From: Sphaerochaeta associata
GTDB taxonomy: Bacteria; Spirochaetota; Spirochaetia; Sphaerochaetales; Sphaerochaetaceae
Direction: 5' to 3'
Assembly (NCBI RefSeq): GCF_022869165.1
Contig: NZ_CP094929.1
Span: 372,001-436,000, forward strand
Length of the DNA: 64,000 bases
Each line of letters opens with the position of its first letter. Position 1 is the stretch's first letter. This document shows, one piece after another, positions 58,968-64,000 of the stretch. The notes beneath the pieces are model-generated. The model was given only the letters and a program-made list of their open reading frames with translations, did not search any database and had not been told where the DNA came from. Made by a program: the position numbers and the translations under genes.

Positions 58968-60098
58968 ATGGAAAAGATGAAGGTGATGACCATCCTGGGG
59001 ACAAGACCCGAGATCATACGGCTCAGTGCGGTGATCCAAAAGTGCGATCGGTACTTCAACCACATATTGGTGCACACCGGGCAGAATTGGGACTACACGC
59101 TCAACCAGGTGTTCTTCGAGGACCTGGGTCTGAGAGCCCCCGACTACTATCTGGACAGCGTAGGAAAGAACTTGGGTGAGACGATGGGCAAGATCATCGC
59201 CAAGAGCTACGAGGTGATCCAGAAGGAGAAGCCTGATACCCTCTTGGTGCTGGGCGACACCAACAGCGCCCTGTCGGCCATCAGCGCCAAGCGCCTGAAG
59301 GTGCCCATCTTCCATATGGAAGCAGGCAACCGCTGCTGGGACTGGAACGTGAGCGAGATGATCAACCGCAAGATCGTGGACCACATCAGCGACATCAACC
59401 TGCCGTACACAGAACACTCCAGAAGGTACCTGCTTTCCGAGGGGCTGGACGGCAAGACGATCTTCGTAACAGGCTCTCCCATGCGCGAAGTCTTGGACAA
59501 TCACTTGGAAGGCATCCGAAAGAGTGATGTGCTTGTTAGGCTGAACCTTGAGAAGAACCGTTACATCCTGGTCTCGGCCCACCGGGAGGAGAACATCGAC
59601 AACGAGGAACACTTCATGTCACTGATGACAGCCATCAATGACATGGCTAAACAGTATCAGATGCCAGTGATCTACAGTACCCATCCCAGGAGCAGGAAGT
59701 TCATCGAGCAGAGAAACTTCCAGTTCCATCCGCTGGTGCAGAGCCTGAAGCCCTTCGGCTTCCTGGATTACAACAAGTTGCAGATGAATGCCTACTGTGT
59801 ACTGTCTGACAGCGGGACGCTCAGTGAGGAGTCTGCGATGCTCAACTTTGCAGGAGTCCTCATCAGGACAAGCACAGAGAGGCCCGAGGTATTGGACAAG
59901 GGGACGGTTGTCATCGGGGGCATTACGACCAAGGACATTAGCCAAGCCCTGGAAATGGCTGTCTCCATGCGGGACAACCAAGAGAAGACGGAGATGCCCG
60001 ACGATTACCATGACACCAACGTATCGGTGAAGGTGGTCAAGCTAATCCAGAGCTATGCGAAGATAGTTAATGAGACGGTGTGGGGGAATAGAAAATAA
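58968..60098 (+). CDS. capG: Non-hydrolysing UDP-HexNAc 2-epimerase (CapG/FnlC-like)
   Basis: The 376-residue protein carries [43 protein letters not shown] and [28 protein letters not shown] (bases 59311-59395), all hallmarks of WecB-type epimerases. The CWDWNVSE form is that of CapG/FnlC, which completes UDP-L-FucNAc. It starts 5 bp after capF. Confidence 0.9.
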   Translation: MEKMKVMTILGTRPEIIRLSAVIQKCDRYFNHILVHTGQNWDYTLNQVFFEDLGLRAPDYYLDSVGKNLGETMGKIIAKSYEVIQKEKPDTLLVLGDTNSALSAISAKRLKVPIFHMEAGNRCWDWNVSEMINRKIVDHISDINLPYTEHSRRYLLSEGLDGKTIFVTGSPMREVLDNHLEGIRKSDVLVRLNLEKNRYILVSAHREENIDNEEHFMSLMTAINDMAKQYQMPVIYSTHPRSRKFIEQRNFQFHPLVQSLKPFGFLDYNKLQMNAYCVLSDSGTLSEESAMLNFAGVLIRTSTERPEVLDKGTVVIGGITTKDISQALEMAVSMRDNQEKTEMPDDYHDTNVSVKVVKLIQSYAKIVNETVWGNRK

Positions 60099-60115
60099 AA
60101 AAGGAGAAGAAAGGC

Positions 60116-60988
60116 ATGAAAGGAATAATCTTAGCCGGGGGGAAAGGGAGCCGTCTCTATCCAATGACAAAAGCGGTTTCAAAGCAGCTCCTTCCAATTT
60201 ATGACAAACCCCTCATTTACTACCCGCTCTCAGTGCTGATGCTGGCTAGCATCCAAGAGATTCTCATCATCTCAACACCTGAAGATACCCCGGTATATCA
60301 GAGGTTATTGGGAGATGGGTCTGAGATTGGTTTGGAGATTTCCTATAGAGTCCAAGAAACTCCCCGGGGATTGGCTGATGCTTTTATTCTTGGGGAATCT
60401 TTCATTGGTAACGATTCTGTTTGTTTGATTCTCGGTGACAACGTGTTCTATGGGCAGGATCTCACTGATGTATTAAGGAGAGCAAAGAAAAGGGAGAATG
60501 GAGCAACAATATTTGGCTATCCAGTACATGATCCCCGTTCTTTCGGAGTGGTGGAATTTGATGATAACCAGAAGGTCCTCTCCATCGAGGAGAAGCCCCA
60601 GATTCCCAAGTCCAAGTATGCAGTACCGGGTCTCTATTTCTATGACAGCCATGTCATTGAGATTGCCAAGCAGGTCAAACCGTCCACTCGAGGTGAGATT
60701 GAAATTACTTCAGTCAATAATGCCTATTTAGAAATGGGGGAGCTGCATGTAGAACTCTTGGGGCGTGGCATGGCATGGCTCGATACAGGTACACCTGAAG
60801 GGATGCTGAAGGCTGCTGAGTATGTGGAGGCAGTGCAATCGAGGCAGGGTTTTTACATCTCTTGTATTGAGGAAATTGCTTGGAGACGTGGGTTCATCAA
60901 TGCAGAACAGCTGAAGAAAATCGGAGAGAGCCTGAAGATGACCGACTACGGTCAATACATCCTTTCTTTGGTTGACGAGTCTGTATAG
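60116..60988 (+). CDS. rmlA: Glucose-1-phosphate thymidylyltransferase
   Basis: The 290-residue protein has the nucleotide loop [34 protein letters not shown] (bases 60131-60232), [20 protein letters not shown] and [19 protein letters not shown], all RmlA hallmarks. It forms dTDP-glucose. AAGGAGAAGAAAGGC precedes the ATG. GC content drops back to the level of the genes before capE. Confidence 0.95.
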   Translation: MKGIILAGGKGSRLYPMTKAVSKQLLPIYDKPLIYYPLSVLMLASIQEILIISTPEDTPVYQRLLGDGSEIGLEISYRVQETPRGLADAFILGESFIGNDSVCLILGDNVFYGQDLTDVLRRAKKRENGATIFGYPVHDPRSFGVVEFDDNQKVLSIEEKPQIPKSKYAVPGLYFYDSHVIEIAKQVKPSTRGEIEITSVNNAYLEMGELHVELLGRGMAWLDTGTPEGMLKAAEYVEAVQSRQGFYISCIEEIAWRRGFINAEQLKKIGESLKMTDYGQYILSLVDESV

Positions 60989-60997
60989 GAGGACTGA

Positions 60998-62062
60998 GTG
61001 AGCAGCAAATCAAGAATCATTTTGGTAACCGGTGGAGCCGGTTTCATCGGGAGCAATTTCATTGCTTACATACTAAAGAAGCATCCTGCTGACACGGTAG
61101 TCAACTTTGATGCACTTACCTATGCCGGAAACCTTGAGAACCTGAAAGAGGTGGAAAATGAACCACGCTATTCATTTGTGAAAGGTGACATCAGGGATAG
61201 GAAATTGGTTCATAGATTGTTTGCTGAGAATCAGTTCACCCACGTAGTGAACTTTGCTGCAGAGAGTCACGTAGACCGAAGCATCGTTGAGCCCGAGCTG
61301 TTTCTTACCACCAACATTATTGGAACAGAGGTTCTGTTGGATGAAGCAAAGAGAAGCTGGAAACTGCATCCAGATGATAAGTACAACAAGGACTATCAGG
61401 AAGGAGTGAGATTTCATCAGGTATCTACTGATGAGGTATACGGGGCACTTGGTAAGGAGGGCCTCTTCACTGAGACCATGCCTTTGCTTCCGAACAGTCC
61501 ATATTCCGCTTCCAAGGCAAGTGCCGATCTGATTGTCCGGGCATACCATGAAACCTATGGACTGCCAGTGACCATATCACGTTGCTCCAACAACTATGGT
61601 CCATTCCAATTCCCAGAGAAGCTCATCCCCTTGATGATTAATAACTGTCTCAAGGACAAGAGTCTTCCCGTCTATGGGGATGGGATGCAGATCAGGGACT
61701 GGCTGCATGTCTTCGACCACTGTTCAGCAATTGATACCATTCTAGAGAAGGGAACAACCGGAGAGATTTACAACATTGGTGGAAACAACGAGAAGGCGAA
61801 CATTGAAATAGTCAAGCTCATTATCAAGACTATCGGGAAGTCAGAGGATTTGATTACCTATGTGAAAGACAGACCCGGTCATGATCGTAGGTATGCAATC
61901 GACAATACGAAGATTACCAGCCAACTAGGATGGAAGCCTTCATACACCTTCGAGCAGGGTATGAAAGAAACCATTAAGTGGTATCTGGATAATCAGCATT
62001 GGATAGAGCGGGTGGTGAGTGGGGATTATCAGGGGTATTATTACATGATGTATACTAATTAG
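60998..62062 (+). CDS. rmlB: dTDP-glucose 4,6-dehydratase
   Basis: The 354-residue SDR protein has VTGGAGFIGSNFIAYIL, FAAESHVDRSI, STDEVYGALG, YSASKASADLIVRAYHETYGLP and SRCSNNYGPFQFPEKLIPLMI. It starts at GTG 60998 with AGGAGG seven bases before. It produces dTDP-4-keto-6-deoxyglucose. No rmlC/rmlD follows inside the window; the aminotransferase downstream suggests an amino sugar instead of rhamnose. Confidence 0.95.
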   Translation: MSSKSRIILVTGGAGFIGSNFIAYILKKHPADTVVNFDALTYAGNLENLKEVENEPRYSFVKGDIRDRKLVHRLFAENQFTHVVNFAAESHVDRSIVEPELFLTTNIIGTEVLLDEAKRSWKLHPDDKYNKDYQEGVRFHQVSTDEVYGALGKEGLFTETMPLLPNSPYSASKASADLIVRAYHETYGLPVTISRCSNNYGPFQFPEKLIPLMINNCLKDKSLPVYGDGMQIRDWLHVFDHCSAIDTILEKGTTGEIYNIGGNNEKANIEIVKLIIKTIGKSEDLITYVKDRPGHDRRYAIDNTKITSQLGWKPSYTFEQGMKETIKWYLDNQHWIERVVSGDYQGYYYMMYTN

Positions 62063-62127
62063 AAATGATTAATTCCATCGATGTTTATTGCTTCTAACAA
62101 TAATAATAAGGGATATCTAGGATATAC

Positions 62128-63126
62128 ATGTTGATTTTTTGTACATTGTTCGACTCAAAATACCTTGATAAAGGGATTGCTTTATACGAATCGCTCTGTA
62201 GCGTAGAGGATGAATTCAAACTCTACGTATTTGCGTTCGATCAGAGGGCTTATGATATTCTTTCTTGCCAAAATTATGAGAAGATGCGGTTGGTTTCTTT
62301 AAAAGAATTCGAAACTGAACAGATGCTCAAGGTTAAACAAGAAAGATCAGCTGCTGAGTATTGTTGGACATGTACTCCAATTACCATAGATTATGTGTTG
62401 AGAGAATTCAGTGAGCCACATTGTACATATCTTGATGCAGATTTATATTTTTTCGCATCTCCAAAAGTATTATTCCAAGAGCTACAAGATTCGAATAAAT
62501 CTGTAATCATCACTGAGCACCGATTTCCTCCATCGGAACAGAAACAGATGGTTGAGAGAGCTGGCAAGTATTGTGTGCAATTCAATACATTTCTAAATAA
62601 CAAACAAGCGAAAGAAGTTTTGGGAACTTGGAAAGAGCAATGTCTTGATTGGTGCTTTTATACTCCTAATGGAGAAAGAATGGGAGATCAAAAGTATCTT
62701 GAAGCTTGGACTAACGATTATTCCTGCGTTCATGAGTTGCAACATTTGGGCGGAGGGGTGGCACCTTGGAACATTGCCCAATATTCTTTATTCGATGAAA
62801 ATAGGAAGATCCTGATATATAATCAGTCTACATTTCCTCTAGTGTTTTATCATTTCCAGAATATTCGGTATCTACCATTCAATCTGGTGAATCTTAGGTC
62901 GGGGACGAAAGATCGGAAGATGAAAAATGCGATTTATCTCCCATATTTAAAGCATATCGAAATGATTAGGGCAATGTTACATGATGAGTATCAACTTATT
63001 TTCACTATTAAAAAATCATACTATCAGAATCCATTATTACGTGTTATCCAGAACTATGTAATGCCCTTTAAGATAACAAGTCTTTCAGATATTGTATCTC
63101 TTAGAAAATTGAGGAAAAGTATATGA
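62128..63126 (+). CDS. GT-A-fold glycosyltransferase of unassigned specificity
   Basis: The 332-residue protein begins IFCTLFDSKYLDKGIALYESL and has a metal/nucleotide-binding motif TYLDADLYFFASP (D-x-D) with a strongly GT8-like surround, then GVAPWNIAQYS near the end of the catalytic part. The gene is AT-rich compared with the cap block. Its stop overlaps the next start by ATGA. Confidence 0.65.
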   Translation: MLIFCTLFDSKYLDKGIALYESLCSVEDEFKLYVFAFDQRAYDILSCQNYEKMRLVSLKEFETEQMLKVKQERSAAEYCWTCTPITIDYVLREFSEPHCTYLDADLYFFASPKVLFQELQDSNKSVIITEHRFPPSEQKQMVERAGKYCVQFNTFLNNKQAKEVLGTWKEQCLDWCFYTPNGERMGDQKYLEAWTNDYSCVHELQHLGGGVAPWNIAQYSLFDENRKILIYNQSTFPLVFYHFQNIRYLPFNLVNLRSGTKDRKMKNAIYLPYLKHIEMIRAMLHDEYQLIFTIKKSYYQNPLLRVIQNYVMPFKITSLSDIVSLRKLRKSI

Positions 63127-64000
63127 ATATTCCTGTAAACGATCTTCATCGGGTAAATTTACCATTTCAGGTGGAACTTGAGAAAAAGGCTCTCGAGGTA
63201 ATACGAAGTGGATGGTTTGTTCTTGGGAAGGAAGTTGAATTATTTGAACAGGAATTTGCTGCTAAGCTTGAGATCCCTTATTGTATTGGAATTGATAATG
63301 GACTGAATGCAATAAAGCTTGGATGTCAGGCTTTGGGTATCGGAGTCGGTGATGAAGTAATCATGCAGGCAAATACGTACATAGCGACTGTACTTGGTGT
63401 AACATGGAACGGAGCAACTCCAATATTTGTTGAACCAAATGACTTTTATAACATTGATGCAGGCTTGTTGAAATTAAAAATTACTTCTAAAACTAAAGCT
63501 GTATTGGTAACTCATTTATATGGGCAGACATCTGAGATGGATTCAGTTGTTGAATTTTGTAAAGAGAACAACTTGTTTCTGCTTGAAGATTGTGCGCAGT
63601 CCCATTTCTCCAAGTATAATGGTCAATACTCAGGTACCTTTGGAGATCTTGGATTCTTTAGTTTTTATCCTACGAAGAATCTAGGCGCTCTCGGGGATGC
63701 TGGATGTGTTGTCACGAAGAATGAGCATACGGCGACTCTGCTGAAAATGCTGCGAAACTATGGGAGCAGAGTCAGATACCAAAATCTTGTTGCTGGGCAT
63801 AATGCTCGGTTGGATGAGATACAAGCTGCATTTCTGCGAATAAAACTGACCCATATGGATGCTATCAATCAAGAACGTAATTCAATTGCAGAACGCTATA
63901 ACGCAGAGATTACAAATCCAAGAATTTCTAAACCTAAAATTGCAGATAAGGCAACACATGTTTGGCACCTTTATGTAGTGCAAGTTGAGGAACAGGAACG
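63123..64000 (+). CDS. DegT/DnrJ/EryC1/StrS sugar aminotransferase (3' end outside window)
   Basis: The frame is open from ATG 63123 to the window end (292 codons seen). It begins IPVNDLHRVNLPFQ and has GIDNGLNAIKLGCQALGIGVGDEVIMQANTYIATVL (bases 63289-63396), LLEDCAQSHF and FFSFYPTKNLGALGDAG, where the lysine binds PLP. GHNARLDEIQAAFL is the family's C-terminal signature. Such enzymes turn dTDP-keto-6-deoxyhexoses into amino sugars (FdtB/QdtB type, 3-amino). Translation is coupled to the glycosyltransferase by ATGA. With rmlAB it points to a dTDP-3-amino-3,6-dideoxyhexose. Confidence 0.9.
   Translation, partial: MNIPVNDLHRVNLPFQVELEKKALEVIRSGWFVLGKEVELFEQEFAAKLEIPYCIGIDNGLNAIKLGCQALGIGVGDEVIMQANTYIATVLGVTWNGATPIFVEPNDFYNIDAGLLKLKITSKTKAVLVTHLYGQTSEMDSVVEFCKENNLFLLEDCAQSHFSKYNGQYSGTFGDLGFFSFYPTKNLGALGDAGCVVTKNEHTATLLKMLRNYGSRVRYQNLVAGHNARLDEIQAAFLRIKLTHMDAINQERNSIAERYNAEITNPRISKPKIADKATHVWHLYVVQVEEQE

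Noticed and set aside
1-64000. CRISPR array
   Set aside because: No regularly spaced direct repeats and no cas genes were seen; the repeats noted occur in two or three copies only.

Overview
The window looks like one stretch of a free-living fermentative spirochaete close to Sphaerochaeta. This is an inference from gene content: solute-binding proteins with plain signal peptides ending in AAGAAE or AQGAKE instead of a lipobox, tandem PocR/AraC regulators, YesM/YesN sensing, a BMP-type nucleoside-like importer, and a GH112 phosphorylase. No rRNA, tRNA, transposase, integrase or CRISPR array was seen.

Layout. 1-6.6 kb: a GNAT tail, a DUF234-type ATPase wedged between that tail and a decayed second copy of it, a carotenoid-desaturase-like flavoprotein, a lipoprotein and a membrane LuxR regulator. 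6.8-10.8 kb: hipBA, then an AbiL/RloAB-like defence pair whose second gene carries an in-frame stop. 10.9-19.9 kb: two PocR/AraC regulators divergent from an operon of two FAD oxidoreductases around a sugar ABC importer. 20-30.3 kb: an accessory island with Fic, a winged-helix regulator, AbiE, a GntR/UTRA relic, a promoter-hairpin-terminator unit (candidate small RNA), an XRE regulator with an unknown partner, a DUF4143-type ATPase, a zinc-ribbon relic, a helical-repeat protein and the intact zinc-ribbon paralogue. 30.6-40.7 kb: a BMP-type ABC importer with a propeller/PHP enzyme and a YesM/YesN two-component pair. 41-49.5 kb: an orphan hipB, then a LacI/solute-binding-protein fusion regulator followed by a phosphohexomutase, a PhnCDE-type importer and a metallo-beta-lactamase-fold hydrolase. 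49.6-53.9 kb: an APC permease, a shortened RibF and lacto-N-biose phosphorylase. 54.3-64 kb: an exopolysaccharide cluster (UDP-FucNAc and dTDP-sugar genes).

Two things stand out. (1) Three unrelated cassettes (two AAA ATPases with nuclease-like tails, and the 10-kb BMP/PHP/YesMN block) each lie between an intact gene 3' end and a diverged, decayed second copy of that same 3' end, in the same relative order. (2) The 41.5-49.5 kb locus is a coherent but unfamiliar catabolic unit: a cytoplasmic regulator with two ligand domains, a phosphonate-type importer, a PhnP-like hydrolase fold and a sugar-phosphate mutase, which suggests uptake and conversion of a phosphorylated (possibly cyclic-phosphate) sugar.
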